The notes under the pieces are model-generated. The model had not been told where the DNA came from and made no database searches. It worked only from the letters and a program-made list of their open reading frames with translations. From positions 4,791 through 40,887 of the forward strand of contig CAJUSN010000004.1 in assembly GCA_910589095.1 (NCBI GenBank): a DNA stretch of 36,097 nt, in the 5' to 3' direction. The position numbers and the translations under genes were made by a program. This DNA comes from an uncultured Muribaculaceae bacterium. Lineage in GTDB: Bacteria; Bacteroidota; Bacteroidia; Bacteroidales; Muribaculaceae. This document shows positions 24,020-32,328 of the stretch, one piece after another; position 1 is the stretch's first letter, and each line of letters starts with the position of its first letter.

Positions 24020-26959
24020 TCAGAGGCTCTTCTTAACTTCAACTTCTTCGTAACATTCAATGATGTCGCCCTCTTTGACATCGTTGTAGCCGGAGATGTT
24101 CAAGCCGCAATCGTAGCCTGAGGTGACTTCTTTGACATCGTCCTTGAAACGCTTGAGCGAGCCGAGGTCGCCTGTGTAGCGCACGATACCGTCGCGGATG
24201 AGGCGCACCTTGGCATTGCGGCGGAGCTTACCTTCACGCACGAGACATCCGGCCACTGTACCCACCTTGGAGATGCGGTAGGTCTGCATGACTTCGGCTG
24301 TACCGATAACTTCCTCCTTGAGTTCGGGAGCAAGCATGCCTTCCATAGCGTCCTTTACCTCCTCTATGGCCTGGTAGATCACAGAGTAGAGGCGGATTTC
24401 CACACCGTCGCGTTCGGCGGCGCGGCGGGCAGCCTGTGAGGGACGTACCTGGAAACCGATGATGATGGCATCAGAGGCGGCGGCAAGAGTGACATCGCTT
24501 TCGGAAATTTCACCAACAGCCTTGTGGAGCACATTGACTTGAATCTCTTCAGTGGAGAGTTTGATAAGGGAGTCGGAGAGAGCTTCGATTGATCCGTCCA
24601 CGTCACCTTTGACAATGACGTTGAGCTCCTGGAAGTTGCCAATGGCACGACGGCGTCCGATATCCTCAAGGGTAAGCATCTTCTTGGTGCGGAGACCGAG
24701 TTCGCGCTGAAGTTGCTCACGTTTGGTGGCTATTTCGCGCGCCTCCTGGTCAGTGTCCATCACGTTGAATGTATCGCCGGCGGTGGGGGCACCGTTCAGA
24801 CCGAGGATGAGAGCAGGTTCAGCGGGGCCGGCTTCCTTGATGCGCTGGTTACGCTCGTTGAACATTGCACGCACCTTGCCGTAGTGGGTTCCGGCAAGAA
24901 TGATGTCGCCCACACGGAGCGTACCGTTCTGCACAAGCACTGTGGCCACATAACCGCGACCCTTGTCGAGTGATGATTCGATGATTGAACCGGTTGCCTT
25001 GCGGTTGGGGTTGGCTTTGAGTTCAAGGAGTTCGGCCTCGAGAAGCACTTTCTCCATGAGTTCTTCCACACCAAGACCTTTCTTGGCCGAGATGTCCTGA
25101 CTTTGGTATTTACCGCCCCAGTCCTCCACGAGGTAGTTCATAGCAGCAAGTTCTTCCTTGATCTTGTCAGGGTTAGCGGCGGGTTTGTCTATTTTATTGA
25201 TGGCGAAAACAATGGGCACGCCTGCAGCCGAAGCGTGATTGATAGCTTCAACGGTCTGAGGCATCACATTGTCGTCGGCAGCTACGATGATGATACAGAG
25301 GTCAGTGACCTTTGCACCGCGCGCACGCATTGCGGTGAACGCTTCATGGCCCGGGGTGTCGAGGAAGGTGATGTGGCGTCCGTCGGCTAGCTTCACGTTG
25401 TAGGCACCGATGTGCTGTGTGATACCACCGGCCTCACCGGCAATGACGTTGGCGTTACGGATATAGTCAAGCAGCGAAGTTTTACCGTGGTCCACGTGAC
25501 CCATCACTGTCACGATAGGGGGACGGGGGAGCATATCCTCTTCGGAATCCTCCTCCTGGGTAATGGCGTCGGCCACTTCGGCGCTGACATATTCGGTTTT
25601 GAAACCGAATTCTTCTGCAACGATATTGATGGTCTCCGCATCCAGACGCTGGTTGATGGAAACCATCTCGCCAAGGCTCATACATGTGGCAATGATGTTG
25701 TTGACAGGAACGTCCATCATTGAGGCGAGGTCGTTGACGGTTACGAATTCGGTGAGCTTCAGGGTTTTGCTTTCGGCCTTTTCCTGCTCGTGCTGTTCGC
25801 GTTCACGCGAAGCGTTGGCCTCACGTTTTTCCTTACGCCACTTGGCGGCTTTCTTCTGACCTTTGTCCTTGTTGGTGAGTCGGGCCAGGGTTTCCTTTAC
25901 CTGCTTCTGTACGTCCTCTTCGTTGACTTCGGAGTGTACGGGACGGCGGTCGCGATTGCCACGCTGACGGTCGCCACGGCGGTTGCTGTTGTCACCGTTT
26001 GCATCGTTGGGACGCTGATGGTTGGCACCTTGCTTGGATGTGCTTTCAATGTCAACCTTTTCTTTGCCGCCAATTCTGCGACGTTTCTTGCGGTCGCCGT
26101 TGGCTTGAGTTCCTTGGCCGCCCTGAGCGTTGATGCGTTCATTGCGACGCTCCTCTTTGGTCTTCTTTTTGGGACGTGTAGTCTGGTTGATGGCCGAGAG
26201 GTCGATTTTGCCTACTACGTTGATGTTCAGGCCACCGGTTACTTTTGTGGGGATGAAGTTGGAGTCGGCGGCTGGTTCAGCTGCTTTAGCCTGAGCTTCG
26301 GGAGCTTCAACGGGGGTCGGCGCCGGGGCAGGTGTGGGTTTCACAGCGGGAGCTTTGGGTTGTGTGGGCTCTGACGGTTTGGCAGCTTTCACTTCGGGTT
26401 TGGGGGCAGGTGCTTCAGCTTTAGGCGCAGGTGCCGGTTTTGCAGCTTCGGGTTGCTTTTTCTCCGGAGCGGGAGCAGGGGCAGCCTTTTCGGGCTTGGG
26501 CTGCTCGGCTTTGGGTTCCGGCGCTGCTTCCGGTTTGGGCGCGGGCTTTTCCTGTTTCACAGGAGCAGGCTCGGGTGCTTTTACAGGAGCGGGAGCCGGT
26601 TTTTCAGGAGCTACGGCAGGCACCACTTTGGGAGCGCCGGCAGAGGAGAGGTCGATTTTGCCGATCACTTTTGGGCCGGTAGGACCGGCGGTTGCGCCCA
26701 GCTTGATCTCCTCGGAATCGGCAGGAGCTTTTGGCTTTTCCTTTTCCTGGCTTTTGGTGCGAATATTGTCGCTCGCGTTCTTGATTTTGCGGTCGGGCGC
26801 ATATTCGGTCGCCAGCAAATCATAGGCCGCTTCATCAATGCGGGTGTTGGGGTTTTCGGGGTTGGCCACCTCGACACCCTTTTTGTGCAAGAACTCCACC
26901 AAAGTTGTGATGGAAATGTTGAAGTCCTTGGCTGCTTTGCTTATTTTCGTCTTCGCCAT
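24020..26959 (-). CDS. infB: Translation initiation factor IF-2
   Basis: 979 residues. A short N-terminal IF2-N subdomain (about 1-55) is followed by a long low-complexity linker rich in Pro, Ala, Lys and Glu (about 107-235) and a basic Arg/Asn/Gly stretch (about 260-340). The motif GKIDLS appears twice, near residues 100 and 250. A second IF2-N copy lies at about 400-455. The GTPase domain has G1 GHVDHGKT at 487-494, then DTPGHEAF and NKIDKP. Domains II, III and the fMet-tRNA-binding C-terminal domain complete the factor. It places initiator tRNA on the 30S subunit and promotes subunit joining. Third gene of the operon, 61 bases after nusA. Confidence 0.97.
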   Translation of the reverse strand: MAKTKISKAAKDFNISITTLVEFLHKKGVEVANPENPNTRIDEAAYDLLATEYAPDRKIKNASDNIRTKSQEKEKPKAPADSEEIKLGATAGPTGPKVIGKIDLSSAGAPKVVPAVAPEKPAPAPVKAPEPAPVKQEKPAPKPEAAPEPKAEQPKPEKAAPAPAPEKKQPEAAKPAPAPKAEAPAPKPEVKAAKPSEPTQPKAPAVKPTPAPAPTPVEAPEAQAKAAEPAADSNFIPTKVTGGLNINVVGKIDLSAINQTTRPKKKTKEERRNERINAQGGQGTQANGDRKKRRRIGGKEKVDIESTSKQGANHQRPNDANGDNSNRRGDRQRGNRDRRPVHSEVNEEDVQKQVKETLARLTNKDKGQKKAAKWRKEKREANASREREQHEQEKAESKTLKLTEFVTVNDLASMMDVPVNNIIATCMSLGEMVSINQRLDAETINIVAEEFGFKTEYVSAEVADAITQEEDSEEDMLPRPPIVTVMGHVDHGKTSLLDYIRNANVIAGEAGGITQHIGAYNVKLADGRHITFLDTPGHEAFTAMRARGAKVTDLCIIIVAADDNVMPQTVEAINHASAAGVPIVFAINKIDKPAANPDKIKEELAAMNYLVEDWGGKYQSQDISAKKGLGVEELMEKVLLEAELLELKANPNRKATGSIIESSLDKGRGYVATVLVQNGTLRVGDIILAGTHYGKVRAMFNERNQRIKEAGPAEPALILGLNGAPTAGDTFNVMDTDQEAREIATKREQLQRELGLRTKKMLTLEDIGRRRAIGNFQELNVIVKGDVDGSIEALSDSLIKLSTEEIQVNVLHKAVGEISESDVTLAAASDAIIIGFQVRPSQAARRAAERDGVEIRLYSVIYQAIEEVKDAMEGMLAPELKEEVIGTAEVMQTYRISKVGTVAGCLVREGKLRRNAKVRLIRDGIVRYTGDLGSLKRFKDDVKEVTSGYDCGLNISGYNDVKEGDIIECYEEVEVKKSL

Positions 26960-27020
26960 ATAATGTGTTAAGTGTTATCTGAAATAGTTGGAATGGAGGA
27001 GGGAGGTTTCGGCTCTCGGA

Positions 27021-28280
27021 TTACTCTTCCTCGAACTCGGCGCTGAGGATGCGGAGCACGTTGTCAACGGTTGCTTCCTCAAGGTCGGCTTTGTCGATGA
27101 GCAGCTCGCGGGGAGCGCCGAGAACACTCTTGGCAGTGACAAGCCCTATGTTCTTGAGCTGGTCAATGATCCAAGTGTCGATTTCATCCTTGAATTCATC
27201 AAGATAGATGTCCTCTTCGAACGCTTCTTCGGTGTCGCGGTAAACGTCGATAACGTATCCGGTAAGCATTGAAGCGAGCTTGATGTTGAGACCGCCTTTA
27301 CCGATGGCAAGTGACACCTCTTCGGGACGGAGGAACACTTCGGCTTTCTTCTCTTCCTCGTCGAGACGGATAGATGAAATTTTGGCCGGGCTCAGGGCGC
27401 GCTGTATGAAGAGCGAGGGGTTGTTGGTGTAGTTGATCACGTCGATGTTCTCGTTGCGGAGCTCGCGGACAATACCGTGGATACGTGATCCTTTCACGCC
27501 CACGCATGCACCAACGGGATCAATACGGTCATCGTAGCTTTCAACGGCAATCTTGGCACGTTCGCCCGGAATGCGGGCCACGGCACGGATGTTGATGAGG
27601 CCGTCGTGGATTTCGGGAACTTCCAGCTCGAAAAGACGGCGGAGGAAGTTTTCATTTGTGCGTGAAACCGTGATTTTAGGGTTGTTGTTCTTGTTGTCCA
27701 CGTTTGCCACTACGGCACGCACGGATTCGCCTTTGCGGAAGAAGTCGCCGGGAATCGATTCGCTTTTGGGGAGAAGGAGCTCGTTCTTGTCATCATCAAG
27801 AAGGAGCGTTTCGCGCGACCATGTCTGGTACACTTCACCGCTCACCAATTCACCTTCAAGCTCCTTGAACTTGTTGTAGATGGCCTCTTTCTGAAGATCG
27901 AGGATCTTGGACTGGAGAGTCTGGCGCAGGTTGAGGATAGCACGGCGTCCGAAATCTTCAAAGTGGATTTCGCGGGTATGGTCTTCGCCTATTTCCACAT
28001 CGGGGTCATCTTCGGCGCGAGCTTCGGTAAGGCCTATCTGCATGTGGGGGTTCTCGACTTCACCGTCGGGAACCACGGTGAGGTTTTGGAATATCTGCAC
28101 GTCACCCTTGTCGGGGTTGAGAATCACGTCGAGATTTTCATCGGTTCCAAACATTTTTGCGAGCACGTTGCGGAATGATTCCTCGAGCACGCTTATCATT
28201 GTGGTTTTGTCGATGTTCTTGAGTTCCTTAAATTCGGCAAATTGCTCCACCATGTTGGGAGCTTCCTCTTTCTTGGCCAT
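27021..28280 (-). CDS. nusA: Transcription termination/antitermination factor NusA
   Basis: 419 residues: N-terminal RNA-polymerase-binding domain (about 1-125), S1 domain (about 130-205), then KH1 and KH2 (about 225-370, with VGACVGVKGSRIHGIV and SLAIGKGGLNIKLAS). The C-terminus is a short domain ending in an acidic AEFEEE. The acidic repeats of E. coli NusA (495 residues) are absent, as is common outside proteobacteria. NusA binds elongating polymerase and modulates pausing, intrinsic termination and antitermination. It sits between rimP (16 bases upstream) and infB, the order conserved across bacteria. The leader hairpin in front of rimP suggests feedback control. Confidence 0.97.
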   Translation of the reverse strand: MAKKEEAPNMVEQFAEFKELKNIDKTTMISVLEESFRNVLAKMFGTDENLDVILNPDKGDVQIFQNLTVVPDGEVENPHMQIGLTEARAEDDPDVEIGEDHTREIHFEDFGRRAILNLRQTLQSKILDLQKEAIYNKFKELEGELVSGEVYQTWSRETLLLDDDKNELLLPKSESIPGDFFRKGESVRAVVANVDNKNNNPKITVSRTNENFLRRLFELEVPEIHDGLINIRAVARIPGERAKIAVESYDDRIDPVGACVGVKGSRIHGIVRELRNENIDVINYTNNPSLFIQRALSPAKISSIRLDEEEKKAEVFLRPEEVSLAIGKGGLNIKLASMLTGYVIDVYRDTEEAFEEDIYLDEFKDEIDTWIIDQLKNIGLVTAKSVLGAPRELLIDKADLEEATVDNVLRILSAEFEEE

Positions 28281-28296
28281 ATCGGTATGGTGTTAC

Positions 28297-28770
28297 TTAT
28301 TTAAAGTTAATTGAATATTTTACGTATTTGCAGTCTGCAACTGCAATTGTGAGAGGTTCGGCCACCATTTTGGGGCGTTTCTGCCCGGGCTCTTTCACTT
28401 TGCGGGTAACCTCGACGGTGAATTCAGCTCCGTCGGGGCTCACAGAAGTGAGGGTGCCGGTGAATTTGCGGCCGTCGCGGGTGAGGACTTCAACCTCGTT
28501 GCCAATGTTCTTGTCATATTGGCGCTTGATTTTGAATGGTGAGGTGAGTCCTGCGGAGCCAACTTCAAGTTCGTAATCCTCCACGTCGCGGTTCACTTCG
28601 GCCTCGATGGCGCGGGTAAGGGCGGCGCAAATGTCTATGTCGACTCCTGTATCGGAATCGATTTCAACCACCACGCGGTTGTCGGGGGCTACAGTTACTT
28701 CGACGGGGAAACAATCGGTCCCCTCGAGATTTTTCTCGACTATACGGAATATTTGGTGTTTGTCGATCAT
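28297..28770 (-). CDS. rimP: Ribosome maturation factor RimP
   Basis: 157 residues from the ATG at 28770 (MIDKHQIFRIVEKNLEG). The two RimP domains are recognisable: the N-terminal alpha/beta domain with the VVVEIDSDTGVDIDICAALT-like core ending in YELEVGSAGLTSPFK, and the C-terminal SH3-like barrel (about 85-157, including VEVLTRDGRKFTGTLTSV). RimP assists 30S subunit assembly around S12 and the central pseudoknot. It is the first gene of the minus-strand rimP-nusA-infB-folK operon, with a strong promoter match about 180 bases upstream and a terminator-like hairpin between. Confidence 0.95.
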   Translation of the reverse strand: MIDKHQIFRIVEKNLEGTDCFPVEVTVAPDNRVVVEIDSDTGVDIDICAALTRAIEAEVNRDVEDYELEVGSAGLTSPFKIKRQYDKNIGNEVEVLTRDGRKFTGTLTSVSPDGAEFTVEVTRKVKEPGQKRPKMVAEPLTIAVADCKYVKYSINFK

Positions 28771-28898
28771 ACTTGAAGATGTGTTGTCCGTTTTTTTATG
28801 TTATCCAAGTGATAAGTAATCTGTTTTGAAATGATTGCGGGAGAGATACTCCGGTTGACTCGCTAATTGTAGAGAGGGAATTTCAAGCAGTTCCTAAC

Positions 28899-28926
28899 AA
28901 AAAGGAGGAAGCTGCGGGCCTCCTCC
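28899..28926 (-). terminator. Terminator-like hairpin in the rimP-nusA-infB leader (possible attenuator)
   Basis: On the minus strand GGAGGAGGC (28926-28918) pairs with GCTTCCTCC (28912-28904) over nine pairs, one G-U, with a 5-base loop, immediately followed by TTTTT (28903-28899). It lies only about 20 bases after the expected transcription start and about 130 bases before the rimP ATG. An intrinsic terminator in this place would have to be read through for the operon to be expressed. Confidence 0.6.
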
Positions 28927-28947
28927 GTGTCACTCGGTTTTGTAATG

Positions 28948-28978
28948 CAAAGGTAGCTATAATTGCTATAATATGCAA
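28948..28978 (-). promoter_or_regulatory. Promoter of the rimP-nusA-infB-folK operon
   Basis: The minus strand has TTG (28978-28976), a 20-base AT-rich spacer and TACCTTTG (28955-28948). Both Bacteroidota promoter elements are present at suitable spacing. The expected start is near 28941-28944. Confidence 0.6.
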
Positions 28979-29103
28979 TGTAACGAGTGGTAAATCCATG
29001 TTGTGGCGGGGTATGTGTATGCAAATTAACTTATAATTAAAATAAATTAATAAAAAATAACATTATAAATCGCGCCTCAGTTCCGTTGGGGTGAATTTCT
29101 GCT

Positions 29104-29111
29104 TAATTTTG
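29104..29111 (+). promoter_or_regulatory. -7 promoter element of the esterase / GH16 operon
   Basis: TAATTTTG, an exact TAnnTTTG match, 80 bases before the ATG at 29192 and preceded by AT-rich DNA. A TTG at 29086-29088 is only 15 bases upstream, shorter than usual. Confidence 0.45.
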
Positions 29112-29191
29112 CATCAGGCCATGAGCTTTTAATCTTTAACCCCTGCGGACTCCGGCTCACCGGCGTGTGGAATCCGTTAACAATTATCTTC

Positions 29192-30052
29192 ATGAAAAGA
29201 ACACTTGTAATAGCATTGGGCATGGCTGCCCTGTGTAACACCGCCCAAGGCGCCGAACTGCAGAAGTTCGAGATGCCTTATGCCGATACAGTAAGAACCT
29301 ACACCATGTACATACCCGACGGATTGCCAAAGGGCGCACCTCTTGTGGTCCACGCCCACGGTTACGGGTCGAAGACCAGATCGAGAGCCGACTTGAACAG
29401 TGCGGCCGACCGTTACGGTTTTGCTGTCTGCAATCCCGACGGGGCCCCGGACGCCCGTGGAAAAGATGGTTGGAAGGTGGGTTATCCGCCACAGGAGTCA
29501 ATGAAGATAGATGAAGCTGACTTCTTTGCAAAGCTCCTTGATGAGGTTTGCACGCGTTTCAATCTCAGCCGCGAAAATGTTTTTCTGGCGGGCATGTCCA
29601 ACGGTGGGGACCTTTGCTATCAACTGGCCTACACTCAGCCGGAGTTGTTCCGCGCCTATGGATCGGTGGCCGGGTTGACATTCGAATGTACTTATCTTCC
29701 TTACAAACTGACTGTTCCGGTGCCTTTTCTTGAGATCCATGGCGATGCCGATAAAACCTCCATGTGGCAGGGTGATCATTTGAACACCGGAGGGTGGGGG
29801 GCATACATTCCGGTGCCTTTGGCCGTTCAGGCCATAGCAGCCAACAACCGATGCACGTCGCTGATCACAGATACAATCCCGTCGAAACGTCCCGACCTCC
29901 ATCCGGTGATCCGTTACCGTTATTCCGACTCACCGTCGGGCGCGGATGTCGAGCTTTACAAGGTGACCGGTGGCAAACATTCATGGCATGCAGCTGATCT
30001 TGATACCGGTGATATTTTATGGAACTTTTTCTCACGATACCTAAAAAAATGA
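29192..30052 (+). CDS. Exported CE1-like esterase (feruloyl esterase / PHB depolymerase family)
   Basis: 286 residues from the ATG at 29192, which gives the signal peptide MKRTLVIALGMAALCNTAQG. The alpha/beta-hydrolase fold is visible: VVHAHGYGS for the oxyanion side, the nucleophile Ser136 in G-M-S-N-G, a probable acid Asp185 in IHGDADKT, and His263 in GGKHSW. The layout fits the LpqC / feruloyl esterase branch related to CE1, which removes acyl groups from plant polysaccharides or short polyesters; the actual substrate is inferred from the neighbour. It overlaps the next gene by four bases (ATGA), so the pair is translationally coupled and the two proteins probably act on the same carbohydrate. 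Confidence 0.85.
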   Translation: MKRTLVIALGMAALCNTAQGAELQKFEMPYADTVRTYTMYIPDGLPKGAPLVVHAHGYGSKTRSRADLNSAADRYGFAVCNPDGAPDARGKDGWKVGYPPQESMKIDEADFFAKLLDEVCTRFNLSRENVFLAGMSNGGDLCYQLAYTQPELFRAYGSVAGLTFECTYLPYKLTVPVPFLEIHGDADKTSMWQGDHLNTGGWGAYIPVPLAVQAIAANNRCTSLITDTIPSKRPDLHPVIRYRYSDSPSGADVELYKVTGGKHSWHAADLDTGDILWNFFSRYLKK

Positions 30053-31776
30053 AACTCCCTTTAACTCTTTTATCGCTTGCGGCCGCAGTTGTGCCGGCAA
30101 TGGCGAATCAACCCGCGGTGCAGGATGAGGATGTTGCCGTGATGGTGATCATAGGTCAAAGCAATGCCGATGGATCAGCGTTTTCCGATCCGGCGATCGA
30201 CAAACAGATGTGGGAATGGTACACCACCACCCCCCAGGCGGAGAATCTGAACATCTGGTATCGGTCCACGCAGGTGATCAACGAGCCGAACGCACTTGGC
30301 CAAGTGGCCCGCCATGTCATGGAGGGGAAGGTTCGCGATGCCGCTCCGGGATGGATGAAGCTCTGGTACAGAAACAATAATGTGGCCGGCCGTACGGCCA
30401 TGAATATGATACACGGGACCGGTACCTACAGCGATGTGGCCCAGATGCGCCGCGGAATTGAGGGCCGATTGGGTCAGCGATTCGTGGAAGCATATCCCGG
30501 CAGGGAGCTATATGTGATAAAATTAGGAGTCTCAGGCTCCGGAATAGATACCTGGGCAAACAGAAAGGATGACACCAACTGGAAATTCTTTGCCGACAGT
30601 GTTTATGCTCCGGCCATTCAGTCGCTTCTATCGCAAGGAAAGAGGCCGAGAATGGCGGGTGTGTGGTGGATGCAAGGATGTGCCGACGACAGTATGAGCG
30701 AAGTCGACTACCGCGCGAGGCTCGACACGTTGGTCAATCGTCTGGACAGCCGTCTGGGTTTCGGTAAAGTCCCGGTATATATTGGCGCCATACCAGCGCC
30801 GGGTGCATCCGCAACTCCCGAAGGTTCGGTGGGCTTCTCGCCTGCGGTCGAAGCGGCGAAACTGGCTGTCGCTGCTTCGCGACCCAATGTGACGGTAATC
30901 CCAACGGAGAGTGCTCCCATGCAGTATGAAGAGATGTTTAAAGGAAAGATCCACTTCAATCATGAGGGTGTCAATCGTATTGCAGACATACTCATGGATT
31001 CCATACAAAAGCGCGGACCTCAGTCATGGGCGCCATTTCTTCATTCTTCGGCTGACTGGGAGTTGGCCTGGGAGGAGCAGTTCGACGGAGACACCTTCAA
31101 TCCCAAAGTGTGGACAAAGATACCGCGTGGAACTGCCAACTGGAATGATGTGATGTCAGATGCCGATACGCTCTATGCCGTCAGGAATGGCAATCTTGTG
31201 TTGCGTGGAATTAAAGCCTACCCGGCACTGCGCGACACTGTACCATACGTCACCGGTGGTCTATATACCAAAGGGAAGGTTGCTTTTGGATGTGGACGTG
31301 TGGAAATACGAGCCAAGCTTCAGGGAGCCCGGGGCGCATGGCCTGCCATATGGATGCTTCCGGCTCCGGTGGATGGCAAGGATGTGGCTTGGCCAAAAGG
31401 TGGTGAAATCGACATCATGGAGCGGTTGAACTTTGATGATTTCGTTTATCAGACCGTACATTCATATTATACCTACGTGCTCGGTGAGAAGGACCATCCC
31501 AAGCAGGGGAGCACCGGCAAGATTGATCCGGATGGCTACAATGTTTATGCCGTGGAGTTATATCCTGATAGCCTAAGCTTCTATGTCAATGACGTTCACA
31601 CATTTACTTATCCTCGCATTGCCACTGACAAGGAGGGCCAATTCCCGTTTGACGCGCCTTATTACCTTCTCATAGACATGCAGCTGGGCGGAAGCTGGGT
31701 CGGCGCCGTGGATGTCAATGACCTTCCCGTAGAGATGCTCGTGGACCGTGTAAGCTACTACCGCCGCCGCAACTGA
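30049..31776 (+). CDS. Two-domain carbohydrate enzyme: SGNH (SASA-type) esterase fused to GH16 glycosidase
   Basis: 575 residues from the ATG at 30049. After a signal peptide (MKLPLTLLSLAAAVVPAMA) comes an SGNH/SASA-type esterase domain (about 25-325): nucleophile Ser38 in IIGQSNADG, the substrate loop VWWMQGCAD and a late KIHFNHEGV with His302 and His305 as candidate catalytic histidines. This resembles sialate O-acetylesterase and CE6 acetylxylan esterase domains. The second domain (about 340-575) is GH16: catalytic motif E453-I-D-I-M-E458, with WPAIWMLP before it and DGYNVYAVELYPD after it. GH16 enzymes cut beta-1,3 or mixed-linkage glucans, agar and similar polymers. The fusion predicts removal of acetyl groups and backbone cleavage by one protein. 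Confidence 0.85.
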   Translation: MKLPLTLLSLAAAVVPAMANQPAVQDEDVAVMVIIGQSNADGSAFSDPAIDKQMWEWYTTTPQAENLNIWYRSTQVINEPNALGQVARHVMEGKVRDAAPGWMKLWYRNNNVAGRTAMNMIHGTGTYSDVAQMRRGIEGRLGQRFVEAYPGRELYVIKLGVSGSGIDTWANRKDDTNWKFFADSVYAPAIQSLLSQGKRPRMAGVWWMQGCADDSMSEVDYRARLDTLVNRLDSRLGFGKVPVYIGAIPAPGASATPEGSVGFSPAVEAAKLAVAASRPNVTVIPTESAPMQYEEMFKGKIHFNHEGVNRIADILMDSIQKRGPQSWAPFLHSSADWELAWEEQFDGDTFNPKVWTKIPRGTANWNDVMSDADTLYAVRNGNLVLRGIKAYPALRDTVPYVTGGLYTKGKVAFGCGRVEIRAKLQGARGAWPAIWMLPAPVDGKDVAWPKGGEIDIMERLNFDDFVYQTVHSYYTYVLGEKDHPKQGSTGKIDPDGYNVYAVELYPDSLSFYVNDVHTFTYPRIATDKEGQFPFDAPYYLLIDMQLGGSWVGAVDVNDLPVEMLVDRVSYYRRRN

Positions 31777-31867
31777 TTCTGTCGATCTCTCTTTTAATCG
31801 CAAAGTCCCCTAATTCTGCAGTAAATCACAGCACTTGAATAGTCTGTGAGAGTCAGTTCATGAAGAC

Positions 31868-31899
31868 TCCTCAAAAATAACTTTGAGGAAGAGATTTTT
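31868..31899 (+). terminator. Possible terminator after the esterase/GH16 operon
   Basis: TCCTCAAA (31868-31875) pairs with TTTGAGGA (31882-31889) with a 6-base loop, and TTTTT follows five bases later. It is moderate in strength. The right side also contains a chance-like TAACTTTG (31878-31885), discussed as a rejected promoter. Confidence 0.4.
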
Positions 31900-31976
31900 G
31901 TGTCTGCAAAAAAAGTTGCAAGTTTACGCTTGAGATTAAAAGAAATTTAAATTAAGTCTAAAAAACGTTAAATCTG

Positions 31977-32008
31977 TTGTGCTATAATATGTGTAATGAT
32001 TATCTTTG
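31977..32008 (+). promoter_or_regulatory. Promoter of the 45-residue secreted ORF
   Basis: TTG at 31977-31979, a 21-base AT-rich spacer and TATCTTTG at 32001-32008. Both elements fit the Bacteroidota consensus, and the start codon at 32033 follows within about 25 bases. Confidence 0.55.
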
Positions 32009-32032
32009 AGCAAATTCTAATATCATTATGCT

Positions 32033-32170
32033 ATGGTACGACGTTGTTTTGTGTGTTTTTTGTTTGTGCTACTTGCTTTTGGTGACATTTTGGCAGGTGT
32101 AGTCAATCAGACTTTAGTATTCTCCGAGGCTGACTTTAAGTATGAAGTATTAAATGCTGAAAGAAATTAG
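32033..32170 (+). CDS. Short exported peptide, or truncated N-terminus of an exported protein
   Basis: 45 residues. The first 22 (MVRRCFVCFLFVLLAFGDIL and AG) form a plausible signal peptide, leaving a mature part of about 23 residues (VVNQTLVFSEADFKYEVLNA and ERN). The piece DFKYEVLNAE resembles the beginning of exported leucine-rich-repeat (BspA-like) proteins of gut Bacteroidales, as far as I recall them. It could therefore be the stump of a larger decayed gene: no matching continuation is visible in the other frames after the TAG at 32168. Against decay, a good promoter lies in exactly the right place. Function unknown. Confidence 0.4.
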   Translation: MVRRCFVCFLFVLLAFGDILAGVVNQTLVFSEADFKYEVLNAERN

Positions 32171-32328
32171 TCTCTCCATGTCTTTATGATGCAGACAACG
32201 CTAATCTGATCTTGCAACAGGTGTGTACATTTTATCTCTTGTTTGTGATGACAGAGTCTGTGATACGTATCGATTAATTGTAAATTGATGAATAATCAAG
32301 ATTTTGTGCTTTGGTAAATTCTAATGTT

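Larger units (their letters stand above)
28771..29191. other. Divergent control region between rimP and the esterase gene
   Basis: This 421-base stretch holds no gene. It contains the leftward rimP promoter and leader hairpin, a very AT-rich block (about 29025-29070) and the rightward esterase promoter at 29104-29111. I saw no tRNA and no recognised riboswitch in it. Confidence 0.6.
31777..32032. other. Spacer after the GH16 gene with a hairpin and a promoter
   Basis: AT-rich, no gene seen. It contains the hairpin at 31868-31899 and the promoter at 31977-32008 that serves the short ORF at 32033. Confidence 0.5.

Noticed and set aside
23998..24081. N-terminal extension of folK into infB
   Set aside because: The extra 28 residues overlap the end of infB and precede the conserved family start IGSNLGD.
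26334..26971. Plus-strand frames giving Gly/Ala/Phe-rich, repeat-like proteins
   Set aside because: They are the reverse reading of the Pro/Ala/Lys linker of IF-2; the repetition reflects that linker.
28771..29191. Riboswitch or tRNA in the rimP/esterase intergenic region
   Set aside because: No cloverleaf or recognised aptamer pattern is visible; only promoters and the short hairpin are supported.
31878..31885. TAACTTTG promoter-like octamer
   Set aside because: It is embedded in the loop and right arm of a hairpin, has no -33 element, and a better promoter for the next ORF lies at 31977-32008.
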